Below, one piece after another: positions 53,148 through 62,674 of a stretch of 64,000 nt of DNA; the stretch's first letter is position 1; each line of letters opens with the position of its first letter. The position numbers and the translations under genes are program-made. This DNA comes from Anaerotignum neopropionicum (lineage in GTDB: Bacteria; Bacillota; Clostridia; Lachnospirales; Anaerotignaceae), in NCBI RefSeq assembly GCF_001571775.1, contig NZ_LRVM01000004.1:1-64000 (forward strand). The letters are read 5' to 3'. Under the pieces are notes generated by a model, which was given only the letters and a program-made list of their open reading frames with translations, did no database searches and was not told the origin of the DNA.

Positions 53148-56100
53148 ATGAGCATTAATTTGTCTAAAAAAAAGTATAATATATTAATTTTCGCTACTGT
53201 CTTATTAGCTGTAGTCTCTTTTATCTATGTTTATTTTAATTGGCATTGTTTTTTGTATAAACCTTTTGATAATGGTCCACAAATATCTTCTCCTGTATTT
53301 TTTAAAGTTGCAGATAACGGAGATCAGCTCTATATTGATCAGGGAAATTACCGTTTAATTGGAATTAACAAAGAAGGTAAATGCAATTGGACATATATCA
53401 ATACTAGCGCATGTTATAAAGAACTTACACAAGCGCCAGATGGCAGAATATTTGTTACGAATTATCAGTATGTGAATGATGCAGCTATTTCCAATATTTC
53501 AATTGATGAGTTTTCTCCTTCGGGGAAATTTTTGGGAAGTATCTATTCTGCTTCCTATCCTGTGGAGCATCTTTTTGACAGGACAAGCCAAATAATGGAT
53601 TTACAGTTTATTGATGATGCGCTTACATTTGTGACAAGAACAGATGACGAACTTCTTCTATATTCTATCAATTTGAACGGAAACAATAAACTACAGATAA
53701 AGGCCTCTGTTTCTTGGGACGATAAAAAAGAGCACGCCATAAAATATTGTTATGATCACGCAAAAGGGAACTTTTATGTAATTACTGCTCTTGGGAATAT
53801 CTATGAAATTTCAGCAAATGCAGATAATGTTAAATTGCTTTCTTATGAAAAAGAAAAAGGCTTTAATATTCCGTATTCCATGACTCTTGTCGATGGTCAT
53901 CTTGCGATTTCTGATATTGGTTCACGAACTGTAAGGTTTTATGATGGTCAAAGCATTCAGACAATTGCAACAATGACGAAAAGTGATGACTTTTTCAATG
54001 ATCCTGCGCTTTACTATTCTATAGCCAGTGCAAGTCAGGATGAAATTATGCTTGTATCAAGCTATGATACTTATCGTTTGAATGTTAATACAAAAACGTT
54101 AACTCCGGTAAACACAGAGATTGCCTTTTCTGCTGGGGAACATATGCGTATTATATTCGCCTGGTTTTGCGGAATTTTTTTGTTTCTTTTGGGACTTAGC
54201 ATAGTTATTGTGTTTGCTATATATTACTACAAAAAAGTAGGATTTACAGACTTTACATACAATTTTATGGTGATTATAATCGTTGTAGCAGTATCAGCAC
54301 TTGTTATCGTTAAATATACAGATGTTCTTTACAACGCTTATCAAGACACCTCAATAGATAAAATTTCTTCCATTGGCAATTTGATTGCGAAAAATATTTC
54401 TGCAGAGGATGTAGAAAACATTGTTGACTTAGAAGATTTTAACTCTCAAAGCTATAAAAATATAATAAATTTCCTTAATCATAATGCAAGCAATTCTGAG
54501 GATGATGTTTTCTATGTTGATGAAACAGGACTCAATAAAAAAGATAACCTTTGGAATGCAGATATTTATTTGGGAATTAATAAATTCTTTGACAATAGAA
54601 TTTATTTTATTTTGGCTATGCCTGAAGAAGCAGGAGCAATTTACCCATTAGAGGTTGCAGAAAAACATGCAATCAACTTAATTTGTCAGAACAACACACT
54701 TATTTATCCGGATTATGTGGGTTACTTTGGTTCTTATTGTCTGGTTCAAGTACCAATCGTTTCAGATACCAATGAAGTGGTGGGTGCTGTTGAGGTTGGG
54801 TTTAATAAAAACAGTTTTATGAAAGAAATGAGAGCAAAGCTAATTGAAATTATTATTTCAACTGCTGTCGTTTTGCTGCTCTCATTATTGCTGTTAAAGG
54901 AAATCTTTTTTGGGATTAAAATGTTTTTTGCAAAGAAATCCTTGGCACCCGGTCAGCTTATTGACGCTAGCTCCGTTAGAACGCCAATGTTTTTGGGTCA
55001 AACTGCCTACCACTTGTCGGTTGTATGTGGTCCGTTGTTTGCGATGCAGTTATACAATGAAACCTTCGGTGTTTCAAAGGAAATTGCGGTGGCAATTGCG
55101 TATTCCGTCACCCTTTTGTTTGTCGGCATTTTTGCTTTTGTTTCAGGCGTGCTTATAAAAAAGATTCCGCTTCATAAGTTGCTTGTGATCGGCACCATTC
55201 TTGCCATCGTTGGAGAACTGACTGCAGCGACCGCTGGCGACCTTGCACAGTTTATTTTGGGTAGAAGTGTATTTGGAAGTGGTGCTGGTTTGTTACTCAA
55301 CGTCCTGGATTCCATGGTGGCCATGCAACCAGATGAAGAACGTGTCATGCGAGGGTTTACGATGAGCAGTGCTGGAACGAATGCGGGTACCATTGTTGGA
55401 GTTGCCTTGGGCGCTACTGTTATCGCAAGCTTGGGCTATCGCTGGGTATATGTTGCTTCTGCGCTTATCCTTTTGATTCTCTTGCTGATATCCGTTCTTT
55501 TTTATAATAAAAATAACGTCCCCAATGCCATGAATTATGTGGAAGAAAATTCAGGTATGAGTTTGTTCCAGTTTGTTTGGAATAAACGGGTCATCGGCTA
55601 TATTTTCTTTTTAACCGTACCATATTTTATCTGCATGGGATTTATTGATTTTTTCCTTCCCTTAGAAGGGAAAAGTCAAGGTTTAAACGTGGAGACAATT
55701 TCTTATATTATTATTATTTTTGGACTGATTTCGATTTATCTTGGTCCGGTGCTTACAAAGAAGCTTCTTTCCGTATTGGATTCGTATATTGTACTGATTA
55801 TATCAGCTGTTGTTATGTCTACTGCAATCATTTACTATGGACTGATTCAATCAGTATTTGCGCTGGTATTTGCCTGTGTTGCCATCGCCTTTGCTGACAG
55901 TTTTTTTCAATCGGTGCAGAACATCTATTTCACACAACTGCCTGAATCGATAAAATACGGGCAGGGCAGTACCCTTGCCCTCAGCAATGTTGTTATTGGT
56001 ATTGCCCAAATGGGTCAGGCCTACCTATTTGCTTTTGCCATGTTCTTTGGTATTAGGAAGACATTTTTAATCATTGGCATTAGTTTTCTTGTTTTAACAG

Positions 56101-56177
56101 TAATATTTCTAATCCTCAATCTTGAGGATAAGGATTACAATAAAATTCAAAAAAATACGAATTATATGAATCATTAA
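53148..56177 (+). CDS. MFS transporter fused to an extracytoplasmic sensor module
   Basis: The 1009-residue protein begins with a membrane helix (about 10-30). A domain of about 280 residues follows with repeated strands resembling a beta-propeller (DGRIFVTNYQYV, DGHLAISDIGSRTVRFYDGQ). Two helices lie at about 332-357 and 371-392, then a cache-like extracytoplasmic domain (about 393-560) and a further helix near 565-585. A complete major-facilitator domain (about 605-1000) has roughly 12 helices and repeated GxLxD/RxxGxGxG motifs (RSVFGSGAGLLLNVLD). This suggests an exporter or importer whose activity is gated by an outside ligand. First full gene of the biosynthetic operon. ATG 53148 follows GAGGAAAT. 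Confidence 0.8.
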   Translation: MSINLSKKKYNILIFATVLLAVVSFIYVYFNWHCFLYKPFDNGPQISSPVFFKVADNGDQLYIDQGNYRLIGINKEGKCNWTYINTSACYKELTQAPDGRIFVTNYQYVNDAAISNISIDEFSPSGKFLGSIYSASYPVEHLFDRTSQIMDLQFIDDALTFVTRTDDELLLYSINLNGNNKLQIKASVSWDDKKEHAIKYCYDHAKGNFYVITALGNIYEISANADNVKLLSYEKEKGFNIPYSMTLVDGHLAISDIGSRTVRFYDGQSIQTIATMTKSDDFFNDPALYYSIASASQDEIMLVSSYDTYRLNVNTKTLTPVNTEIAFSAGEHMRIIFAWFCGIFLFLLGLSIVIVFAIYYYKKVGFTDFTYNFMVIIIVVAVSALVIVKYTDVLYNAYQDTSIDKISSIGNLIAKNISAEDVENIVDLEDFNSQSYKNIINFLNHNASNSEDDVFYVDETGLNKKDNLWNADIYLGINKFFDNRIYFILAMPEEAGAIYPLEVAEKHAINLICQNNTLIYPDYVGYFGSYCLVQVPIVSDTNEVVGAVEVGFNKNSFMKEMRAKLIEIIISTAVVLLLSLLLLKEIFFGIKMFFAKKSLAPGQLIDASSVRTPMFLGQTAYHLSVVCGPLFAMQLYNETFGVSKEIAVAIAYSVTLLFVGIFAFVSGVLIKKIPLHKLLVIGTILAIVGELTAATAGDLAQFILGRSVFGSGAGLLLNVLDSMVAMQPDEERVMRGFTMSSAGTNAGTIVGVALGATVIASLGYRWVYVASALILLILLLISVLFYNKNNVPNAMNYVEENSGMSLFQFVWNKRVIGYIFFLTVPYFICMGFIDFFLPLEGKSQGLNVETISYIIIIFGLISIYLGPVLTKKLLSVLDSYIVLIISAVVMSTAIIYYGLIQSVFALVFACVAIAFADSFFQSVQNIYFTQLPESIKYGQGSTLALSNVVIGIAQMGQAYLFAFAMFFGIRKTFLIIGISFLVLTVIFLILNLEDKDYNKIQKNTNYMNH

Positions 56178-56200
56178 AATCAAAAGGAGCTTTGAAATTT

Positions 56201-57304
56201 ATGGATATTTTACTTGCGGGTTATGGGAACATTGGAAAGGCATTTATGAAGCTTGTTGAAAAACATGGGTGCAGTCACAATATTACGATTTGTGACCTTG
56301 AATACAATAATATGGACGCTATTCAATACATAAACGAACATCATTCAGAAATAGACCTCTTTATTAATCTTACAGGCCTACGTACGAAACTCTTTCTTGA
56401 TCTTGTTTATAAGTATAATTTGGCGTATGTGGACGCAGGTATCGAAAATGACGATGCTGAGATGACAAGTTATGACTATTATAAAAGTCTTCTTGAAACA
56501 AAAGTCAATAGCAAAATTTTATTGGGTTTTGGCATGAATCCTGGGCTTGTTGAACATATTTATTTTAAAAATTTACCAAGTAAAAGGCATTATGCAATTA
56601 TTTTTGAAACAGACAAAGCAACAAAAGGCAATGAGATATTTAATACATGGTCTTGTGAATCCTATTATTTGGAAGCCTGTGTAAATGATAAGTTTATTTC
56701 TACACCCCAAAACCCATATATTGTTGTGGATTGTCCGCCCATTCCTTTTACTGTGGAAAACCAAAAGAGAGAATATCTTCTCATACCCCATGAAGAGGTA
56801 TTTTCAATACAAAGATTAAGCCCATTGTGCGATGCCAGTATGTTCATCTATCAGGCGCCTGTTAGCATTCAGGAATATTTGTTGCATAATAAAATCAGCG
56901 AAAATGAAGCAAAGCAGTTAAAAAATCAAATGGACGTGTCAGGAACTGAAAATGTCGGTATACTAATTTATGATGATAGTGATAATCTTGTTTATTATCA
57001 TAACACGGTGTCCCATGAGGAAATATTTAAGGAATTCAACACAAATGCAACTTGCTGGCAAACCGCATGTGGTGTTTATCTTGGAATGGAAATGATTGAG
57101 ATCGTTGAAGACGGAACAATTGCAACTGTAAGCGATTTGTCAATAAAATATCCTGATGAAATAGATAAGGTTTTGAAAAAAATAAATTTTAATATTGATA
57201 CTACCGAACATTATGTTTCAAAAGAAGAATTCCAACAATTTATTGCACAATTACAGGACAAACTTGAAAAGTCAGGGCATGGTAATTGCTTGGCTAAATA
57301 TTAA
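56201..57304 (+). CDS. Saccharopine dehydrogenase/homospermidine synthase-like protein
   Basis: The 367-residue protein has an N-terminal Rossmann fold (DILLAGYGNIGKAFMKLVEK) and the catalytic-domain hallmark GFGMNPGLVEHIYFKNL, which is like the NPG segment of homospermidine synthases and saccharopine dehydrogenases. These enzymes use NAD(P) to join or split amines through an imine. ATG 56201 is 11 bases after AAGGAG; TTG 56192 is too close. It lies 23 bp after the MFS gene and is likely to make or modify an amine or amino-acid building block for the ligase and condensation proteins. Confidence 0.75.
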   Translation: MDILLAGYGNIGKAFMKLVEKHGCSHNITICDLEYNNMDAIQYINEHHSEIDLFINLTGLRTKLFLDLVYKYNLAYVDAGIENDDAEMTSYDYYKSLLETKVNSKILLGFGMNPGLVEHIYFKNLPSKRHYAIIFETDKATKGNEIFNTWSCESYYLEACVNDKFISTPQNPYIVVDCPPIPFTVENQKREYLLIPHEEVFSIQRLSPLCDASMFIYQAPVSIQEYLLHNKISENEAKQLKNQMDVSGTENVGILIYDDSDNLVYYHNTVSHEEIFKEFNTNATCWQTACGVYLGMEMIEIVEDGTIATVSDLSIKYPDEIDKVLKKINFNIDTTEHYVSKEEFQQFIAQLQDKLEKSGHGNCLAKY

Positions 57305-57335
57305 GTCTCGATATGAATAGATTAAGGAGAATTTT

Positions 57336-58580
57336 ATGAGTATTTTGCCCATTTGTGATGAACAACAATATATTTTTGATGTAAATGAAGCAATAGGTAG
57401 TATTCCTATGAAAATATCATATTCAATGGAATTTTTATCAAGTTTTTCCCCAGAGGAGCTTTCCTTTGCAATTGATCAATGTATCAAGACAGCCGATGTT
57501 TTTGGAGCAAGATGTCTTACTATGGATGGTCGACAGTATATGGAATTTCTACCTTATCAGAAACAAGATATTCCTATCTTTGATTTTTCTACTGAAGAAG
57601 AATATCATTTGTTTTGCAAGGAGGTTTGGGCAACAAAGATAAATAATAGGGAGAAACTTTATTACATATTTATTTATTCCATTGCTGGTTCTTGTTATGG
57701 CATCCACTTTAGTTTTAATCACCTGATTTTTGATGGAATATCTATATTAATGCTAACGGATAAAATTCAGAAGGTTCTGCTTTTGAAAGATGAGGAAGTG
57801 AAATGGCACCCATTTTCAAAATATCTGGAGAATATAAAAAAATATTATGAAAGTGAAAAATATTTTACAGATAAAGAATTTTGGGAAGATAGGTTTTTGG
57901 AAATTTCGAATAGTGACTATCTTTTTCATGATGTAATTGATATTGATGAGTCGGCAATTAAGGAATTAACATTCCAGACAAGCAAAAAAATAAAAGATGA
58001 TTTATTTGAGTATTGTTCCAAAAATAATATTTCTCCACCTAATTTGATTGCTACAGTTCTTGCACAGATTATAAATATCAAAACAGGGTGCAAGCGTTTT
58101 TATTTTGAAATTCCTATTGGAAATCGTTTGGGAACCAATGAAAAAAACAGCTTAGGTGTTTATGAAATTGGGCCTCCCTTTATTTTTGACTTCACGAAAT
58201 ATAACAATATTTTTGAGTTATATCAGTCGGTTCGGAAACAGTCCGTAGATTATTATAAGCACAGAAATTTCGATTGGAATACAAAAATATTTTCAGAGGA
58301 ATACGAAAAAAAATATGGTAAGTATATTCCACAGTTTTCTTTTTCATATTTTTGTACCAACCAAAAACCGTCTGTTTCTTTTGCAACATTGAAGCACCAT
58401 AATTGTGAAACTGATTTTCTGCCTATGACGTTACATATAACAGACTACCTGAATTGGGAAACGATTGGATTTTCGTATATATATTGGGAAAATTATTTTA
58501 CCGATGAGGAAGTCATAGAAATTCATAAGGAAATTGAAGCCAGCATAGCAACTATTATTAACACGAAAGGCTTTTCGTAA
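57336..58580 (+). CDS. Stand-alone NRPS condensation-domain protein
   Basis: The 414-residue protein matches the condensation/CAT-like superfamily. The active-site motif is FNHLIFDG (residues 127-134), where the second His (129) and Asp/Gly of HHxxxDG are kept but the first His is Asn. The later region contains an SFSYF-type strand in place of the DFGWG loop. It would join an acyl or aminoacyl group carried by the ACP-like protein to an amine. TAAGGAG precedes the start. It sits between the dehydrogenase-like and ligase genes in one operon. Confidence 0.8.
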   Translation: MSILPICDEQQYIFDVNEAIGSIPMKISYSMEFLSSFSPEELSFAIDQCIKTADVFGARCLTMDGRQYMEFLPYQKQDIPIFDFSTEEEYHLFCKEVWATKINNREKLYYIFIYSIAGSCYGIHFSFNHLIFDGISILMLTDKIQKVLLLKDEEVKWHPFSKYLENIKKYYESEKYFTDKEFWEDRFLEISNSDYLFHDVIDIDESAIKELTFQTSKKIKDDLFEYCSKNNISPPNLIATVLAQIINIKTGCKRFYFEIPIGNRLGTNEKNSLGVYEIGPPFIFDFTKYNNIFELYQSVRKQSVDYYKHRNFDWNTKIFSEEYEKKYGKYIPQFSFSYFCTNQKPSVSFATLKHHNCETDFLPMTLHITDYLNWETIGFSYIYWENYFTDEEVIEIHKEIEASIATIINTKGFS

Positions 58581-58626
58581 AGAAAAAATAAACATAATAG
58601 AAGGAACTTGCCTAGGGGGGATATCC

Positions 58627-60120
58627 ATGTTTGAAAACATTTCAACGATCAGTGACCTGCTTTTTTTGACTACAAGTTATTATGGTGAAAAGACTGCATT
58701 TTCCTATTTAAAAGATGGAAAAATGTGTTCCGTAACTTATTCTGATTTTTCACAACAAGTTACAGCTGCGGCAAAATCACTTGTTTTAAAGGGCATAACA
58801 AATAGCAAGATATCCATTGCATCTGAAAATTCGTATGAATGCTTAATGTGGTGCTTTGCTGTGCCTCTTTCGGGTAATGTTCTAATTATGCTGGATAATA
58901 TGGCAACACTACAGGAAAAAGCGTATATGGTGGAGCATAGCGACACCTCTTGTCTGATTTATTCTGGCTTCAACCAGCCGTTATGTGACTGTATAACAGA
59001 AAACAACAAAAGTGTTAAGTATACAATTTGCATAGAAGCAGATACCAAGAACCATCTTCATTGTGATTCAGCGGTGGAATTACAAAAAACTGACGGTACA
59101 GAATTATCATATATATTTTATACTTCCGGAACTACGGGGAAGCCAAAGGGTGTAATGCAGTCTCAAATTAATTTGCTACGGACGAGCCTTTATCTTTCCT
59201 ATAGTCTTAAGGTAAAAGACTCTATATTTTTAACATTACCGCTCAATCATATTCTTCCCTTTGCAAATGTGGTATTTACATCTATGTATAGTGGTGGCAA
59301 TCTATTTATTTCAGCAGGCTTGAAGAATCTTTTCATGGAAATGCAAGAAGTTCGGCCATACTGTACTTTTTTGGTGCCGGCATTGCTAACGTATTTTGAT
59401 AAAATGATTCATATGAAAGCCCAAGAATTTATGAAAACAAGCGATTTAGATCATCTTACTGCAAGGAAACAGGCTTGTTCCCAATTGCTTGGCGGAAATT
59501 TAAAAATCATTGTCATTGGTGGGGCGCCGCTGGATTTGGAAGTTGCAAAACGTATGCAAGAGCTGGACATACTGGTGATTAATGGATACGGACTTACCGA
59601 AACCTGCGGTTCCATTACTGTAAATCCAAATGAGGATAATCGCCTTGGAAGTATTGGACGAATAAATTTTAATTCCGAAGCAAAAACAATAGACGGAGAG
59701 CTTGTGTTTAAAAACCCTTACCTATTTAAAGGATATTATAAGGATTCCAAGGCTACGGAAGAAGCATTTCTGGATGAATGGTTTTTAAGCGGAGATTTAG
59801 GCTATATTGAAGACAATTATGCATATATTGTGGGCAGAAAAAAGAATTTAATTGTATTGCCAAATGGAAAAAACATCAGCCCGGAAGAGCTTGAACTAGA
59901 ATTGATTAAGATTGAGGAGATTAAAGAGGTTGTAGTTTGTCTGCAAAACGGAAAACTTACAGCTAAAGTTTATACAGAGCTTGACCAAAAGTTAATTCGT
60001 AAAAAAATAAACGAAACCAACAAGAAGTTAGCTTCTTATAAGCAAATTGAAAGTGTTGTGTTTTGCGATGAGGAATTTCCGAAAACAGCAAGTAGAAAAA
60101 TTAAAAGAGGAGAGATATAA
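58627..60120 (+). CDS. AMP-forming acyl/aminoacyl ligase (adenylation enzyme)
   Basis: The 497-residue enzyme of the ANL superfamily has the ATP loop YTSGTTGKPKGV (about 165-176), NGYGLTETCG near 319, the SGDLGY segment near 388, and the C-terminal hinge and lysine in PKTASRKIKR (Lys 491). It should activate a carboxylic acid as an adenylate and load it onto the small carrier protein encoded next. Overall it resembles fatty acyl-AMP ligases as much as NRPS adenylation domains; the substrate cannot be read. The GGGGGGAT ribosome site precedes ATG 58627. Confidence 0.85.
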   Translation: MFENISTISDLLFLTTSYYGEKTAFSYLKDGKMCSVTYSDFSQQVTAAAKSLVLKGITNSKISIASENSYECLMWCFAVPLSGNVLIMLDNMATLQEKAYMVEHSDTSCLIYSGFNQPLCDCITENNKSVKYTICIEADTKNHLHCDSAVELQKTDGTELSYIFYTSGTTGKPKGVMQSQINLLRTSLYLSYSLKVKDSIFLTLPLNHILPFANVVFTSMYSGGNLFISAGLKNLFMEMQEVRPYCTFLVPALLTYFDKMIHMKAQEFMKTSDLDHLTARKQACSQLLGGNLKIIVIGGAPLDLEVAKRMQELDILVINGYGLTETCGSITVNPNEDNRLGSIGRINFNSEAKTIDGELVFKNPYLFKGYYKDSKATEEAFLDEWFLSGDLGYIEDNYAYIVGRKKNLIVLPNGKNISPEELELELIKIEEIKEVVVCLQNGKLTAKVYTELDQKLIRKKINETNKKLASYKQIESVVFCDEEFPKTASRKIKRGEI

Positions 60121-60121
60121 T

Positions 60122-60349
60122 ATGCTTACTGAATTGATAGAAATGATAAAAGATACCTTTGCGCCAGAGGTCGAGGTTACAGGGGATACAGCTATAAAAA
60201 CTGATTTAAATTTGGATTCGTTTGAAATTATAAATCTCATTGGAATGCTGGAAGATAAGTATAATATTGATATTAATGCACTGGATATCGTTTCTTTAAT
60301 TACAGTTCACGATATTTGTAATTATATTGAAAATAAAAAGCTATCCTAA
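60122..60349 (+). CDS. Acyl/peptidyl carrier protein
   Basis: The 75-residue acidic helical protein has the phosphopantetheine site in LNLDSFEIINLIGMLEDKY (serine of DSFE). It lies one base after the ligase stop, with AAGAGGAGAG in the end of that gene. Together with the ligase and condensation proteins it forms a minimal thiotemplate system. A phosphopantetheinyl transferase is not encoded nearby and must come from the genome. Confidence 0.88.
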   Translation: MLTELIEMIKDTFAPEVEVTGDTAIKTDLNLDSFEIINLIGMLEDKYNIDINALDIVSLITVHDICNYIENKKLS

Positions 60350-60455
60350 CCAGTTTGGATAAAATCTTGGTTCCAACGAAATGGCAGAAAAATGTTTTTA
60401 GAAAATGAAGGTCTAAAGGCAAAGCTACAAAAATTTCCGCCTCACTATGAAAGAA
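60350..60455. other. Operon 3' spacer
   Basis: About 100 bases without a gene, ending in the strong terminator at 60456-60498. Confidence 0.4.
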
Positions 60456-60498
60456 CCCCCTTTGGTTAGACAAAAAATCTAACGAAAGGGGGTATTTT
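60456..60498 (+). terminator. Terminator of the NRPS-like operon
   Basis: CCCCCTTTGGTTAGA pairs with TCTAACGAAAGGGGG and is followed by TATTTTT. Confidence 0.88.
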
Positions 60499-60499
60499 T

Positions 60500-60800
60500 A
60501 GATAAGGTAGAATAAGTTGCGCAAATTGAAAAAGAGATAAAAAAGACATGGTCTGCAAATCTCTGATAGAATGAAAGTAATCACACAACCATTCTGAGAG
60601 GAGACAGTAAACCATGTCTGAGAAAATTGTACAGTTGATCGAAGAAGTAATGAAGGGGCAAATCAGAGAATTGGTTGGTGGGAACGTAGAAAAAACACTC
60701 AACGGGAGTTCGTTTCAAAGTCCGTGTAAACTCAAAAAACTGACATAAAAAATTGATCGTTATTGGGAGTATCCCAAAGTATGTGTAAACCTCAACACGT
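60500..60800 (+). mobile_element. IS256-family remnant with internally deleted transposase
   Basis: ATG 60614 follows GAGAGGAGACAG and encodes MSEKIVQLIEEVMKGQIREL and a few more residues typical of IS256 transposase N-termini. The frame then departs after VEKTLN and runs to TAA at 60748 across the sequence CAAAGTCCGTGTAAACTC, which looks like an IS256 terminal repeat. A related CAAAGTATGTGTAAACC follows near 60776. It is an internally deleted, non-autonomous copy. Confidence 0.65.
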
Positions 60801-60814
60801 CAGATGCTTCTTAC

Positions 60815-61699
60815 CTATTCCATATCCTCTTCATTAGCGTCCTCAAAACTCTCTGCTTCATCATTAAGCATATCGTCAGGTGCATTCAATGTCTTGAAAA
60901 TAGCATGCTCACGGGAATACAACTTGTTGATGTATAAGCGGTTGCTATTGCTTTTCTTTTTTCCGTTGTATTCAAGCACCATTGCTTCAGCAACGCCCAT
61001 AGAACCGGGGCGACGCTCTTTGGCTGTTCGGACAAGCTGCTTCACAGAAACAGCACCAAGTTTTTCTTTGAATACCTCGTCGTTTAGAGTATCTTCAAAA
61101 ACGATAATAAGCCTTGTAATAGCATTTAAAATATTGCCCGAAAAAGAGTTGAGGTCTCCCTCCCAAGCTCCAATAATTAACCGAAGAACACGGCTTAAGC
61201 CATGGAATCCACATTTTTTATAAATAAACTCAAGGGTTGATACCGCACAGATTACTCCGTGCCCCTTTTTGGTTCCGATGCTTAACCCATAAGATTCCAC
61301 CAAATCACGAATGATGAGTTGATCATCATTGCCGGCTTCAATGTTTGCCATAAATACCTCATAGGGATTGAGCGGTTTTACGAACTTCATCTGATTGGCG
61401 AAGATATCTGCTTCATGTTCATAGCTCAAATCATCATAAACCATGCACCACACGGGCGTTTCTCTGGAATCGGATGTGAGAGCCACGATCTCAATGGTAT
61501 GCTGGCCGTTGAAAACATAGTTAATACCATCTCGGCGACTGACCTTCACTGGGTTTATCTGATATAAATTAAAGCTGGCGGCCGCCCGCACAATATGAGA
61601 TCGAGATAGATTGCGTTGATATTCTTGATTGGAAACAAGATTCCTAATGGGAATTTGCTCAAAATGAACATTAGGAACATACATACTAAAATCGTTCAT
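60815..61699 (-). CDS. ParB-like/DUF6551-type protein
   Basis: The 294-residue protein has an N-terminal ParB/sulfiredoxin-like fold signature (IVRAAASFNLYQINPVKVS, then YVFNGQHTIEIVAL), with the GQHT segment typical of this group. A helical middle and an acidic C-terminus follow. Such proteins on plasmids and conjugative elements bind DNA and may be nucleases or partition factors. It starts directly after the preceding gene (TAAATG) behind GGAGGAGG. It is the last gene of the minus-strand module. Confidence 0.7.
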   Translation of the reverse strand: MNDFSMYVPNVHFEQIPIRNLVSNQEYQRNLSRSHIVRAAASFNLYQINPVKVSRRDGINYVFNGQHTIEIVALTSDSRETPVWCMVYDDLSYEHEADIFANQMKFVKPLNPYEVFMANIEAGNDDQLIIRDLVESYGLSIGTKKGHGVICAVSTLEFIYKKCGFHGLSRVLRLIIGAWEGDLNSFSGNILNAITRLIIVFEDTLNDEVFKEKLGAVSVKQLVRTAKERRPGSMGVAEAMVLEYNGKKKSNSNRLYINKLYSREHAIFKTLNAPDDMLNDEAESFEDANEEDME

Positions 61700-62674
61700 T
61701 TATTCCTCCTCCTTAATTGCGGACAGCATCTTTGATATTGTGTATTGAAGATGGATGAGTGTCTCTGTAAGTTTATCTTTGGCATAAAAAGAAACCCTGT
61801 CAAAATCCGTATTCATTCGAGTACGTTTAATTGAGCTTACCCATGATGGGATTGTAAGTGTTAGAGCGGTTATCGCAGCATCCGGATCAAAGGCGGGCAT
61901 ATCCTTTACGGAGGGGGTTGAAGGGGAATCGTTTGAACTCGCCTGTTCCAATGTGTTCTGTGTTTTTTGCCGTGTACTATTATATTGAACAAAGGGTTGC
62001 TGGTTTCGCTCCATTCTATGTCCTACTTTTTTGATTTCATCGGAAGTGAGTAGAGATAAGTCGACCACATTATTATGAGATATTTTATATCTGCCCGATA
62101 AAATTTTCGGAACCATTTCGGGCACCTTCTGCCCCATGGCTTCTAGGGCACGGGTATATATTGCATACTTTAGAACTGTGCCCTCCGCTATTTGATTTTC
62201 CTGTGCAATACGCTGGGCAATGACATGACCAGAAGGAGATGGTCGGGTTTCCTCCTTTGAATTGGGTGTGCCACAAGATAATTCGCTTTCGGGTTTATCA
62301 TATTGATTTTTGCCTTGCGCATTTTTAAGATCATGAGACAGTTTCTCCGATTCATACTGCATACCGATAAGAAACTTCCGAGTTTCCACGGTAATGTTGC
62401 GTATTCCAAGCTGATTAGCACAAATCCATGAAATGACAGATTCGCGGCAATTAAATTTCATTTCTACAACAGTATAAGGAATCTGATGTCTTATACATAG
62501 TTCATAGCGATTATGACCATCAATGATGAATCCATTCCACGTAATAATGGGATCACCGCAGCCATCTGCCAAAAGGTTGGCTTCAAGCTGAAGATACTCC
62601 TTATTTTCCAGAGGACAAATTAAATTTTTGAAGTCCTTGTCGATTTTAAGGGTTTGTAATGTCTTACTTTCCAT
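61700..62674 (-). CDS. ParB-like nuclease-domain protein
   Basis: The 324-residue protein begins with a ParB N-terminal-type domain: CPLENKEYLQLEANLLADGCGDPIITWNG and FIIDGHNRYELC (in part), the conserved GHNR-like box of the family. A helix-turn-helix-like region follows (AQENQIAEGTVLKYAIYTRALE), then a C-terminal TIPSWVSSIKRTR. The start at 62674 follows GGGAGA and overlaps the previous gene by 11 bases. Likely plasmid or conjugative-element maintenance or regulation. Paired with another ParB-like gene. Confidence 0.7.
   Translation of the reverse strand: MESKTLQTLKIDKDFKNLICPLENKEYLQLEANLLADGCGDPIITWNGFIIDGHNRYELCIRHQIPYTVVEMKFNCRESVISWICANQLGIRNITVETRKFLIGMQYESEKLSHDLKNAQGKNQYDKPESELSCGTPNSKEETRPSPSGHVIAQRIAQENQIAEGTVLKYAIYTRALEAMGQKVPEMVPKILSGRYKISHNNVVDLSLLTSDEIKKVGHRMERNQQPFVQYNSTRQKTQNTLEQASSNDSPSTPSVKDMPAFDPDAAITALTLTIPSWVSSIKRTRMNTDFDRVSFYAKDKLTETLIHLQYTISKMLSAIKEEE

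Noticed and set aside
60466-60702. 78-codon minus-strand frame over the IS256 remnant
   Set aside because: It is the reverse of the transposase start and terminator sequence and has no family signal.
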